A DNA stretch of 8,998 nt from an uncultured Eubacteriales bacterium (GTDB lineage: Bacteria > Bacillota > Clostridia > Christensenellales > Borkfalkiaceae), in NCBI GenBank assembly GCA_902766475.1, contig CACXDQ010000192.1:1-8998 (forward strand). Reading direction: 5' to 3'. The position numbers and the translations under genes are program-made. Under the pieces are notes generated by a model. The model was given only the letters and a program-made list of their open reading frames with translations. It made no database searches and was not told the DNA's origin. How positions within the stretch are numbered: the stretch's first letter is position 1; the number at the start of each line of letters is the position of its first letter. Below, in pieces: positions 1-6,348 of the stretch.

Positions 1-61
1 ATAGTTTATCCGTTTATGCGCCATTTTAAACCTAATAAAATTAAAGGGAGCAATTTTTAGT

Positions 62-83
62 GTCCTTGGTAAGTCCGAGGTCA
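62..83 (+). repeat. Inverted partial copy of the tRNA-Thr anticodon/variable region
   Basis: Read on the plus strand, these 22 bases match the anticodon arm plus variable region of the neighbouring minus-strand tRNA-Thr (169-190) at 20 of 22 positions. The only mismatches are an adjacent TC in place of GA. The rest of a tRNA (acceptor, D arm, T arm) is absent, so this is not a second functional tRNA. In the pre-tRNA transcript, the reverse complement of this segment lies in the 3' trailer and could pair with the anticodon arm. It may be a remnant of an inverted duplication or of a recombination event at the tRNA gene; the sequence does not decide between these. Confidence 0.6.
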
Positions 84-99
84 AAATACTATTATAATT

Positions 100-141
100 C
101 CATAAAGAAAAGGGATAGGTAAAACCTATCCCTTTTCTTTA

Positions 142-144
<3 letters not shown>
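100..144 (-). terminator. Bidirectional intrinsic terminator of tRNA-Thr
   Basis: A perfect 21-bp stem (100-120 with 124-144) closes on a 3-nt loop. The core GGGATAGGT/ACCTATCCC is flanked by an A-rich tract on one side and TTTTCTTTAT on the other, so it reads as a terminator on both strands. On the minus strand it begins at the tRNA CCA end (144-142), so the CCA itself is part of the stem base. Confidence 0.8.
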
Positions 145-217
<73 letters not shown>

Positions 218-247
218 ATAAGAAACTCAATTTCTCTTAGCTTGTTT

Positions 248-276
248 ATTCTATCATATTATTTGGAAAAAGACAA
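248..276 (-). promoter_or_regulatory. Sigma-A promoter of tRNA-Thr
   Basis: On the minus strand, a -35-like TTGTCT (276-271) is separated by exactly 17 bp from TAGAAT (253-248). The -10 is preceded by TG at the extended -10 position (TGATAGAAT). Transcription would start near 241, about 24 nt before the mature tRNA 5' end. No other gene lies between, so this promoter best explains tRNA expression. Confidence 0.7.
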
Positions 277-334
277 GCTATTTTAAGTGTTTTTTTAAAA
301 TTTTTTATTTTTTTATTTTATTTTAAATTATTTT

Positions 335-365
335 CGGCGATTTGAGCGGAAAGCTCAAATCGCCG
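335..365 (-). terminator. Hairpin after the flavodiiron gene, lacking a U-tract
   Basis: A perfect 13-bp inverted repeat (335-347 with 353-365, 5-nt loop) starts 11 nt after the flavodiiron stop codon. It sits where a terminator is expected, but on the minus strand it is followed by an A-rich run (AAAATAATTTAAAATAAAAT), not U's. The T-rich DNA lies on the opposite strand. It could be a non-canonical terminator or a 3'-end-protecting hairpin. The stretch between it and the tRNA promoter (277-334) is almost pure A/T and shows no gene. Confidence 0.55.
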
Positions 366-375
366 CACAAAGAAA

Positions 376-2208
376 TCAACCTATTTTTTCAAAATCGTCT
401 GCGCCGTGCTTACAGATAGGGCAGATAAAATCCTCGGGGAGTTCATCTCCCTCATATTTGTATCCGCATATCTTGCATACCCATTCCGTCTTGCCTTTTT
501 GCGCTTGCGCCTTTGGCTTGACGTTTTCAAAATAATAGGCATAAGTCATAGACTTGTCGTCGTTAAACGTCTTTGCTTCTGTTACGTCGGCAATAAACAG
601 AGCGTGTGTGCCGTAATCGTTAATGGCGATAACCTCGGCTGACATATAAGCGTTTGTATATTCCGTAATATAGTTTATTCCGTTAGAGCTTACCTCTACC
701 TTATCAAAATTGTCAAACTTATTTATATCTCTTCCCGTATGGAAGCCAAATCTTTCAAAAATCTCAAACGGCGCTTTTTCGGAAAGTACGCTCACGTTGA
801 ATTTTTTTGTCTTTGCAATTATCTCGTAGGTAAAATTCGCCTTGTTTACCGCAATAGCTATTCTTTTGGGGGTGTCCGTAATTTGCATCACGGTATTTAT
901 AATACAGCCGTTCTGTTTTTCGCCGTTTGCAGTGAGGACGAAAAGACCATATGTGAGCTTGAACAGAGAAGTTTTGTCGATATCTGCGGCGTCGGGAATA
1001 ATTTCTTCCGGAAGCGTCAGAGTGCTTGCTATCTCGTCGGCAAGGGATATTATTTGCGATTTCGTATCTTCTTTTACCGAAGAAATAATTTTTACGGGCT
1101 GAGAAATGAATTTGCAGTTTTTAAGCGTGGAGAGCTTTTCGGTAATAAGTTTTCCCGCTGTCGGCGCCCAACTTCCGTTTTCTATTATTGCAAAAGTTTT
1201 GTTCTGTATGCCGTGCGCTACGAGGTCAGACAAGAAGTTTTCCATTGCAACGAAAATGCCTGCGTTATAGGTGGTTGAGGCGATCGCAATATGGCTGTAA
1301 GCGAAACTTTCCGAAACGAGATAAGAGCAGTCCGTCTTAGATGCGTCGTAAACTTTAATGTGCTGTACGCCGTCGTCGGAAAGCCTTGCCGCCAAAATTT
1401 CAGCCGCATTTTCGGTGTTTCCGTAAACCGAAGAATATACTATTAAAACGCCGTTTATTTCATGTGAATAAGTTGCCCATACAACGTATTTTTCAAGCAA
1501 TAAATCAATATTTTTTCTCCAAATCAAGCCGTGAAGAGGGCATATGTTTTCTATCTTCAAACCGCTTGCTTTTTTGAGAACAGATTGCACCTGAACGCCG
1601 TATTTTCCGACGATATTCGTATAGTATCTCCTCATTTCGTCAATATACGGGCTTCCGTCTTTTACCTCGTCTGCGTAAAGATTGCCCGATAATGCCCCGA
1701 AACTGCCGAATGCGTCAGCCGAAAACAACGTCTTGGTATATTCGTCATATGTCATCATTACCTCGGGCCAATGTACCATGGGGGCTTCGATGAATTTCAA
1801 AGTGTGCTTACCGAGTTCAAGCGTGTCGCCCTCTTTTACAGCCTTTACGTCAACGAAAATATCAGTATAATTCTTTATCATATTTGAAGCCTTAGTCGTG
1901 CAAACGACTGTCGCTTCGGGATAATTTTTAACTATTTCCGCAAGTGTAGCGCTGTGGTCGGGCTCCATGTGGTTTACTACTATATAATCGAGTTTTCTGC
2001 CGCCGAGAGCCGCCTCGATGTTTTCCTTGAATTGCTTTTCGCCGGACTTGTCAACCGTGTCTATAAGGCAGGTCTTTTCGTCAATAATGATATATGAATT
2101 GTACGAAACGCCGTCCGGGACAGGGTAAACGTTTTCAAACAGAGCTATTCGCCTGTCGTTTACGCCGATAAATAATGTGTCTTGGGTAATTTTTCTTAAA
2201 ATTTCCAT
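376..2208 (-). CDS. Flavodiiron protein fused to flavin reductase and rubredoxin (FprA-Hrb type)
   Basis: A 610-residue cytosolic four-module protein that should reduce O2 to water and/or NO to N2O in an anaerobe. Residues 1-250 are the metallo-beta-lactamase-like diiron domain with all ligands present: H80-x-E82-x-D84-H85, H146 (in VHWPE), D165 and H226. Residues about 253-400 are flavodoxin, with the FMN phosphate loop near SSVYGNTE (259-266). Residues about 411-563 are a flavin-reductase-like domain. Residues 576-610 are a short rubredoxin with CxxC pairs C578/C581 and C596/C599. In Moorella, FprA and its electron donor Hrb (flavin reductase plus rubredoxin) are separate proteins; here one chain holds both, so NAD(P)H electrons may flow internally. 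The start is supported by AAGGAG (2222-2217), 8 nt upstream of ATG. It forms a single-gene unit with its own promoter and hairpin. O2 versus NO preference cannot be read from sequence. Confidence 0.94.
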   Translation of the reverse strand: MEILRKITQDTLFIGVNDRRIALFENVYPVPDGVSYNSYIIIDEKTCLIDTVDKSGEKQFKENIEAALGGRKLDYIVVNHMEPDHSATLAEIVKNYPEATVVCTTKASNMIKNYTDIFVDVKAVKEGDTLELGKHTLKFIEAPMVHWPEVMMTYDEYTKTLFSADAFGSFGALSGNLYADEVKDGSPYIDEMRRYYTNIVGKYGVQVQSVLKKASGLKIENICPLHGLIWRKNIDLLLEKYVVWATYSHEINGVLIVYSSVYGNTENAAEILAARLSDDGVQHIKVYDASKTDCSYLVSESFAYSHIAIASTTYNAGIFVAMENFLSDLVAHGIQNKTFAIIENGSWAPTAGKLITEKLSTLKNCKFISQPVKIISSVKEDTKSQIISLADEIASTLTLPEEIIPDAADIDKTSLFKLTYGLFVLTANGEKQNGCIINTVMQITDTPKRIAIAVNKANFTYEIIAKTKKFNVSVLSEKAPFEIFERFGFHTGRDINKFDNFDKVEVSSNGINYITEYTNAYMSAEVIAINDYGTHALFIADVTEAKTFNDDKSMTYAYYFENVKPKAQAQKGKTEWVCKICGYKYEGDELPEDFICPICKHGADDFEKIG

Positions 2209-2216
2209 TTTAAAAT

Positions 2217-2240
2217 CTCCTTTTCCGATATATTATATCA
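2217..2240 (-). promoter_or_regulatory. Extended -10 promoter and RBS of the flavodiiron gene
   Basis: On the minus strand, TGATATAAT (2240-2232) is a consensus extended -10. No good -35 lies 17 bp upstream, where the sequence is AGTTTC, which is tolerable for extended -10 promoters. The start would fall near 2225, giving a very short leader that contains the AAGGAG ribosome binding site (2222-2217). The promoter lies immediately beyond the preceding gene's terminator, so the two genes appear to be separately transcribed. Confidence 0.6.
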
Positions 2241-2255
2241 TATCGACCAATAAAG

Positions 2256-2279
2256 AAACTGTTGCAAACGCAACAGTTT
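2256..2279 (-). terminator. Intrinsic terminator of the PHP gene
   Basis: A perfect 10-bp stem (2256-2265 with 2270-2279, 4-nt loop) begins 2 nt after the PHP stop codon. On the minus strand it is followed by CTTTATT and preceded by a short A/T tract. The descending stem itself ends in TTT, so this is a modest but canonical Rho-independent terminator. Confidence 0.75.
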
Positions 2280-2281
2280 AA

Positions 2282-3025
2282 TTAAAATCGGATAATGTTT
2301 TTGTCTTTTCTTCTTTCTGCGGCTAAAAAGAGGAATTTTTGCGGATCGCCGTTTAATATCAATTTTTCGGGAAATTCTATCGAGTTTAAAAGTTTTATCG
2401 AGTCTGAAAAATTTGCGATATTCTCCGAGCCGTGACTGTCGCTTCCGAGAACGATATAAATTTCCTTTCGCTTACATTCATTAAGCATTTCTTTAAGCCA
2501 GCCGATATTATGCTTTCTGTAACCGTTTTCCGAAACGCCCATCGAATTGACTTCCAAAATAACTTTCTTTTCCTTTGCCGCATCGGTAAGAGAAAAGAGG
2601 TTTATCTCATATGTCGGATCGTCGGGGTGTCCTATAACGGAAACGAAAGGGTTATCCATTGCATTTATGAGAGCCGAAGTGTTGTACTCTTCAGTCGAAG
2701 GCTTAAAAATTTCTCTGTGAAGGCTCGCTATCGCAAAGTCAAGCCCGTTTAGTATATCGGGTGGAAGATCGACTTTTCCGCTTTCATCCAAAACGTTCAG
2801 CTCAACTCCGTAAATAACGTTTACACCGAAAATCTTTTTTTGTCCGTAGCGAAGATTTCTGAAATAACTCTCCTTGGCGGCACCGATCATTTTAGGGGCG
2901 TGGTCTGTCACGCAGAGGTGCGTAAGCCCCTTTAAAGACGCCGATTTTGCGAGCGAAAAAAGGGTGTCCGAAGTGTGATGACCGCTCGCTATCGAGTGGG
3001 TGTGAGAATCGAAAAATATGTCCAT
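2282..3025 (-). CDS. PHP-domain phosphoesterase (histidinol-phosphatase / YcdX-like)
   Basis: A 247-residue cytosolic metal-dependent phosphoesterase of the PHP superfamily. The metal-binding motifs appear in family order: H8-x-H10 at the N-terminus, D41-H42 (VTDHAP), E75 (GVELN), H103 (SLHRE), H133 (IGHPD), and D196-x-H198 (GSDSHG). This predicts an intact multi-metal active site. Family members hydrolyse phosphomonoesters such as histidinol phosphate; YcdX-type relatives have broader substrates. No other histidine-biosynthesis gene is nearby, so the substrate is uncertain. It diverges from the microcompartment operon, and its promoter -35 lies inside a repeat element also found at the operon promoter, so a role with sugar phosphates is conceivable but unproven. 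The ATG is the only sensible start: the HxH motif is at residues 8-10. No proper Shine-Dalgarno is present, which fits a leaderless message. Confidence 0.88.
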   Translation of the reverse strand: MDIFFDSHTHSIASGHHTSDTLFSLAKSASLKGLTHLCVTDHAPKMIGAAKESYFRNLRYGQKKIFGVNVIYGVELNVLDESGKVDLPPDILNGLDFAIASLHREIFKPSTEEYNTSALINAMDNPFVSVIGHPDDPTYEINLFSLTDAAKEKKVILEVNSMGVSENGYRKHNIGWLKEMLNECKRKEIYIVLGSDSHGSENIANFSDSIKLLNSIEFPEKLILNGDPQKFLFLAAERRKDKNIIRF

Positions 3026-3031
3026 AATTAC

Positions 3032-3060
3032 ATTATAAACCTTTTTTTGTTAAAAAACAA
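3032..3060 (-). promoter_or_regulatory. Promoter of the PHP gene, apparently giving a leaderless mRNA
   Basis: On the minus strand, TTGTTT (3060-3055) and TATAAT (3037-3032) are 17 bp apart. Only 6 nt separate the -10 from the ATG, so the expected start point coincides with the initiation codon. The nearest G-rich stretch (AAAGG) is about 16 nt upstream of ATG and inside the promoter spacer, so it cannot serve as a ribosome binding site if this promoter is used. Confidence 0.55.
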
Positions 3061-3155
3061 CAAATTTTAGCAAATTTTTAAATTTTCTTTTGCGAAAACA
3101 ACACAAAACAACAAATGTTTAGAAAAATTTATAGATTTTTTGTTGTTTTGTGTTG
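3054..3155. promoter_or_regulatory. Candidate operator: three copies of an ACAAAACAACAAA-type element
   Basis: Two direct copies share AAAACAACAAAT and a following TTTAG (3054-3070 and 3105-3122), offset by 51 bp with a single-base indel. The second copy also forms a perfect 17-bp inverted repeat with 3139-3155 (CAACACAAAACAACAAA against its complement), with a 23-bp gap. The left copy covers the -35 of the PHP promoter. The right copy covers the first three bases of the operon's TTGACA. Placement on both -35 boxes, and spacing near five helical turns, fit a repressor that can bridge sites. A DeoR-family sugar regulator is a possible binder by analogy only; no regulator gene is in the window. 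Confidence 0.6.
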
Positions 3156-3186
3156 ACAAAGGCACAAATATGAGTTATAATATAAT
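3153..3186 (+). promoter_or_regulatory. Consensus sigma-A promoter of the microcompartment operon
   Basis: TTGACA (3153-3158), a 17-bp spacer and TATAAT (3176-3181) match the consensus at every position. A second TATAAT overlaps it (3181-3186). Transcription should start near 3188, leaving a leader of about 59 nt before the first gene. A promoter this strong on a costly shell operon implies tight control, in keeping with the inverted repeat that runs into the -35 box. Confidence 0.88.
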
Positions 3187-3190
3187 CGTA

Positions 3191-3233
3191 GTGATAAAAA
3201 AGCCGTTTTTTATGGCTGATCACAACCTGTTGT
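3191..3233 (+). promoter_or_regulatory. Structured 5' leader of the microcompartment operon
   Basis: The leader can fold: GTGAT (3191-3195) pairs with ATCAC (3219-3223). Inside it, either AAAAAA/TTTTTT (3196-3201 with 3206-3211) or AGCC/GGCT (3201-3204 with 3214-3217) can form, and these two inner stems exclude each other. A separate 12-bp dyad, ACAACCTGTTGT (3222-3233), sits just before the GGAG ribosome binding site (3236-3239). No known riboswitch consensus is recognised. This may be a stabilising 5' hairpin or a regulatory fold. Confidence 0.35.
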
Positions 3234-3246
3234 TTGGAGTGTCGCA

Positions 3247-3624
3247 ATGCTGACGGAAGATATTGTGTCAACTAAAGAAAAATTGCGTATCGTTCAGGAA
3301 CTTGTCCCGGGCAAGCAGATAACCCTTGCTCACGTCATTGCAAACCCCGATCCGATAATGTATCGCAAGCTCGGTTTAAACCCCGCTGTAGATTATTCTA
3401 AAAACGCTATCGGCATCGTGTGTATGACACCGGCGGAGTCGGCTATCGTTACGGCGGATATTGCTATCAAAGCGAGCGGCGTGGAGATAGGTTTTGTGGA
3501 CAGATTCAGCGGAACGCTCATTTTGCTCGGCACGGTGTCGGAAGTTTCAACGTCGATCGAGGCGGTTTTGAGCTATGCGGAAAAAACTCTTAAATTTACG
3601 GTGTGCGAGCTCACCAAGACATAA
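3247..3624 (+). CDS. eutS: Microcompartment shell protein, EutS/PduU type
   Basis: A 125-residue BMC-H protein of the circularly permuted EutS/PduU class. Hallmarks are the N-terminal VPGKQITLAHVIANP segment (residues about 21-35), which in this class builds the beta-barrel capping the hexamer pore, then IGIVCMTPAES, VEIGFVDRFSGTLILLG, and the C-terminal CELTKT matching the usual CxxT[RK][ST] ending. It should form a hexameric facet tile. It is about ten residues longer at the N-terminus than typical EutS; ATG 3247 is preceded by GGAG at 3236-3239, so the extension looks genuine. It is the first gene of the operon, directly after the consensus promoter. EutS versus PduU assignment is not resolvable from sequence alone. 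Confidence 0.95.
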   Translation: MLTEDIVSTKEKLRIVQELVPGKQITLAHVIANPDPIMYRKLGLNPAVDYSKNAIGIVCMTPAESAIVTADIAIKASGVEIGFVDRFSGTLILLGTVSEVSTSIEAVLSYAEKTLKFTVCELTKT

Positions 3625-3635
3625 CATTATATAAT

Positions 3636-4082
3636 ATGAAAAAGAAGATAATGTTTATGGGGCGAAGCGGTGCGGGCAAAACCACGATAACGCAAGCCTT
3701 GTACGGCGAGGATATAGAATATCACAAAACTCAATACGTCAATTACAGCAAATATATAATAGATCCTCCGGGTGAATATATCGAAGATAAACAATTCGGC
3801 TTTGCTCTCGCACTTTATTCTTACGAAGTCGATATAATTGGCTTTATCTTAGCGGCGGACGAGCCGTTCTCGCTTTACTCTCCGGCGACAACCGCAACGG
3901 CGACGAGGGAAGTTATCGGTATCGTTACTAAAATAAACGATAAATACGCCGATAAAGAGCTTGCCGCAGAGTGGCTTAGGATAGCCGGGTGCGAAAAGAT
4001 ATTCTTTGTCGATTCGGTTACCCGAGAGGGCTTGGACAAGTTGATAACTTATCTCGGATGGGATGAGGATGAAAATAAATAA
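3636..4082 (+). CDS. eutP: EutP/PduV-type P-loop GTPase-like protein
   Basis: A 148-residue small P-loop protein of the EutP/PduV family, which occurs with microcompartment operons. PduV has been linked to microcompartment positioning, and EutP has been reported to have acetate-kinase activity. Walker A is GRSGAGKT (residues 9-16). The DxxG-like motif is DPPGEY (43-48; DTPGEY is more usual), followed later by TKIND in the place of the G4 (N/T)KxD motif and SVTREGLDKLI near the C-terminus. I chose ATG 3636, not the in-frame GTG at 3603, because family members begin a few residues before the P-loop and because this start does not overlap eutS. No clear Shine-Dalgarno precedes it and the gap to the eutS stop is 11 nt, so translation may be coupled to eutS. 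The DPPG and the displaced Asp of TKIND are mild departures from GTPase consensus. Confidence 0.9.
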   Translation: MKKKIMFMGRSGAGKTTITQALYGEDIEYHKTQYVNYSKYIIDPPGEYIEDKQFGFALALYSYEVDIIGFILAADEPFSLYSPATTATATREVIGIVTKINDKYADKELAAEWLRIAGCEKIFFVDSVTREGLDKLITYLGWDEDENK

Positions 4083-4119
4083 AAATAATAGTTTACATAA
4101 AAGAAGGAGACTAAGTTAA

Positions 4120-4929
4120 ATGGTAAACGAATTTGAAATTAAAAAACAGATTTGTGACATCGGTAAAAGGATCTACAACCAGGGCATGGTTGCGGCAAAC
4201 GACGGAAACATTTCCGTAAAACTCAACGAGCATGAATTCCTCTGCACCCCCACGGGTGTTTCCAAAGGGTTTATGACTCCCGAATACATCTGCAAAGTCG
4301 ATGAAAACGGAAAAGTTATTCAGGCTAATCCCGGCTTTAAGCCCTCGTCTGAGATCAAGATGCACATGAGGGTGTATAAGGAAAGACCGGACGTCAATTC
4401 CGTAGTTCACGCACACCCCATTTACGCTACTTCTTTTGCGATAGCGGGCATTCCGCTCACTCAGCCGATAATGCCCGAAGCGGTAATTGCGCTCGGTTGC
4501 GTTCCCATTGCGGAATACGGCACGCCTTCTACGGAAGAGATACCCGACGCAGTTTCCAAATATCTTCAGTATTTCGACGCAGTATTGCTTGCTAACCACG
4601 GCGCACTCACTTATTCCGATACGCTTTTGAACGCTTATCATAAAATGGAATCTGTTGAATTCTATGCTAAGCTCCTCTTCAATTCGAGATTGCTCGGCGG
4701 TCCTAAGGAACTTTCCGAAGAGCAAGTTCAGAGGCTCTACGAAATTCGCCGTCAGTTCGGCTTGAAGGGTAAACACCCCGCAAACATCTGCCTTAACAAT
4801 AAAAACGGCGAAAAGAGCTGTCATAATTGCGGTGGCGGTTGCCATAGCGAAGCTAAGGAAAACACTAATGCAGATTCCGACGTCATCGCAGAGATAACCA
4901 AGAGAGTTTTGGAACAGCTCAACAAATAA
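4120..4929 (+). CDS. Class II aldolase (fuculose-phosphate aldolase-like) with C-terminal encapsulation peptide
   Basis: A 269-residue zinc-dependent class II aldolase of the FucA/AraD family; FucA itself is about 215. Catalytic parts are present: NDGN (27-30) and SSE (76-78) for phosphate binding and catalysis, with E78 as likely acid/base, and zinc ligands H97, H99 (VHAHP) and H160 (ANHG). The expected reaction cleaves a (deoxy)ketose 1-phosphate to DHAP plus a 2-hydroxyaldehyde (L-lactaldehyde from fuculose- or rhamnulose-1-P) or acetaldehyde (from 5-deoxyribulose-1-P). After the catalytic core comes a linker with four Cys (C224, C234, C237, C241) and two His in a Gly-rich patch, then an amphipathic helix at 256-267 (IAEITKRVLEQL) matching encapsulation peptides on the next two enzymes. 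AAGGAG (4104-4109) precedes ATG by 10 nt. Substrate is inferred from family and context only. Confidence 0.92.
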   Translation: MVNEFEIKKQICDIGKRIYNQGMVAANDGNISVKLNEHEFLCTPTGVSKGFMTPEYICKVDENGKVIQANPGFKPSSEIKMHMRVYKERPDVNSVVHAHPIYATSFAIAGIPLTQPIMPEAVIALGCVPIAEYGTPSTEEIPDAVSKYLQYFDAVLLANHGALTYSDTLLNAYHKMESVEFYAKLLFNSRLLGGPKELSEEQVQRLYEIRRQFGLKGKHPANICLNNKNGEKSCHNCGGGCHSEAKENTNADSDVIAEITKRVLEQLNK

Positions 4930-4953
4930 TATATTCATCTAACGGAGAATAAA

Positions 4954-6339
4954 ATGAAATTTACCGAAAATGAGGTTTCCGCCATCGTCAAACAAGTAGT
5001 TGCAAAACTCAATCTGGCGGAGCCTGAAGCGGAGATGGGCATATTCGACGATATGAACGACGCCATTGCGGCAGCTAAAGCGGCGCAGAAAATCGTTCAC
5101 GCAATGCCTCTCGACGCAAGGGAGAAAGTAATCTCCAATATAAGAAAAAAGACAATAGAAAATGCCGAGATTTTAGCCCGTATGGGCGTTGAGGAAACGG
5201 GCATGGGCAACGTCGGGCATAAGATTTTGAAACATAAGCTTACCGCAGAGATGACGCCCGGCACAGAGGATCTTAAAACCACGGCATGGTCGGGTGATAA
5301 GGGGCTTACTCTTATCGAAATGGGTCCGTTCGGCGTAATTGGCGCTATAACCCCTTGCACCAACCCGAGTGAAACTATCATCTGTAACACTATCGGAATG
5401 TTTGCGGCGGGAAATACCGTTGTTTTCAACGCTCACCCCGCAGCAATTAAAACTTCGAATTATGCCGTCAACATGATAAATCAGGCTTCCGTCGAGGCGG
5501 GAGGCCCCGCAAATATCTGTTGTTCGCTCCGTCATCCGACGCTCGATTCGAGCAACGTGATGATGCACCATAAAGACATTCAGTTGCTCGTTGCGACGGG
5601 CGGCCCGGGCGTTGTTACCGCAGTCTTATCTTCGGGTAAGCGTGGTATAGGCGCAGGGGCGGGCAATCCGCCGGCTCTCGTGGACGAAACCGCCGACGTA
5701 AGAAAAGCGGCTGAGGATATCGTAAACGGTTGTACGTTTGACAACAACCTTCCCTGTATTGCGGAAAAGGAAATAGTTGCGGTCGACAGCGTTTGCGATC
5801 AGCTGATTAAATATATGGTTGAAGAGCAAGGCTGCTACCTCGCATCGAAAGAGGTACAAGATAAACTTGTAAATACCGTTTTAACGCCCAAGGGCTTAAA
5901 CAGAAAATGCGTCGGAAGGAGCGCAAAAACTCTTCTTGCTATGGTTGGCGTAGACGTTCCCGATACGATAAGGTGCATAACCTTTGAAGGACCTAAGGAG
6001 CATCCGCTTATAGCCGAAGAACTTATGATGCCCATTCTCGGCGTCGTAAGAGCGAAAGATTTCGACGACGCTGTAGAAAAAGCGTTGTGGCTCGAACACG
6101 GCAACCGCCATTCGGCGCATATCCATTCTAAAAATATAGATCATATAACTGCTTATGCTAAGGCTTTGGACACGGCAATTCTTGTAAAGAACGGTCCGTC
6201 CTATGCGGCGCTCGGCTTCGGCGGCGAGGGGTATTGTACGTTTACCATCGCAAGCCGTACCGGCGAGGGGTTGACTGCGGCGCACACGTTCACAAAATCG
6301 AGAAGATGCGTCATGGTCGAAAACCTCTGCATAAGATAA
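4954..6339 (+). CDS. pduP: CoA-acylating aldehyde dehydrogenase (PduP/EutE type) with N-terminal encapsulation peptide
   Basis: A 461-residue NAD+- and CoA-dependent aldehyde dehydrogenase; PduP is about 464. It converts an aldehyde to acyl-CoA with NADH inside the microcompartment. The N-terminal helix (8-19, VSAIVKQVVAKL) is an encapsulation peptide, joined by a Glu/Ala linker to the catalytic body. The nucleotide-binding region holds PFGVIGAITPCTNPSET (about 125-141) and LVATGGPGVV (212-221). GAGAGNPPALVDETADV (233-249) is typical of acylating ALDHs. The catalytic Cys is C268 in FDNNLPCIAEKE, aligned with the known PduP position. The start follows GGAG (4944-4947) at 6 nt. It lies 24 nt after the aldolase and 9 nt before the alcohol dehydrogenase. 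Whether the substrate is lactaldehyde, propionaldehyde or acetaldehyde is undetermined. Confidence 0.96.
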   Translation: MKFTENEVSAIVKQVVAKLNLAEPEAEMGIFDDMNDAIAAAKAAQKIVHAMPLDAREKVISNIRKKTIENAEILARMGVEETGMGNVGHKILKHKLTAEMTPGTEDLKTTAWSGDKGLTLIEMGPFGVIGAITPCTNPSETIICNTIGMFAAGNTVVFNAHPAAIKTSNYAVNMINQASVEAGGPANICCSLRHPTLDSSNVMMHHKDIQLLVATGGPGVVTAVLSSGKRGIGAGAGNPPALVDETADVRKAAEDIVNGCTFDNNLPCIAEKEIVAVDSVCDQLIKYMVEEQGCYLASKEVQDKLVNTVLTPKGLNRKCVGRSAKTLLAMVGVDVPDTIRCITFEGPKEHPLIAEELMMPILGVVRAKDFDDAVEKALWLEHGNRHSAHIHSKNIDHITAYAKALDTAILVKNGPSYAALGFGGEGYCTFTIASRTGEGLTAAHTFTKSRRCVMVENLCIR

Positions 6340-6348
6340 AGGAGAATT

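Noticed and set aside
62..83. A second functional tRNA-Thr gene on the plus strand
   Set aside because: Only the anticodon/variable portion is present; acceptor, D and T arms are missing.
739..1278. A 179-codon plus-strand open frame inside the flavodiiron gene
   Set aside because: It lies wholly antisense to a gene with all metal ligands conserved, and has an unusual, Phe/Tyr/Arg-heavy composition.
3603..3635. In-frame GTG at 3603 as the eutP start, overlapping eutS
   Set aside because: Family members start just before the P-loop, and ATG 3636 gives that. GTG 3603 lacks a ribosome binding site.
3630..3635. TATAAT directly before eutP as an internal promoter
   Set aside because: No -35-like hexamer lies at a proper distance (the site reads GAGCTC-like sequence), and the genes are only 11 nt apart in an operon.
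4111..4938. A 275-codon open frame on the minus strand opposite the aldolase gene
   Set aside because: It is an antisense shadow. The plus-strand frame has complete catalytic motifs and a good ribosome binding site; the antisense product shows no recognisable domain.
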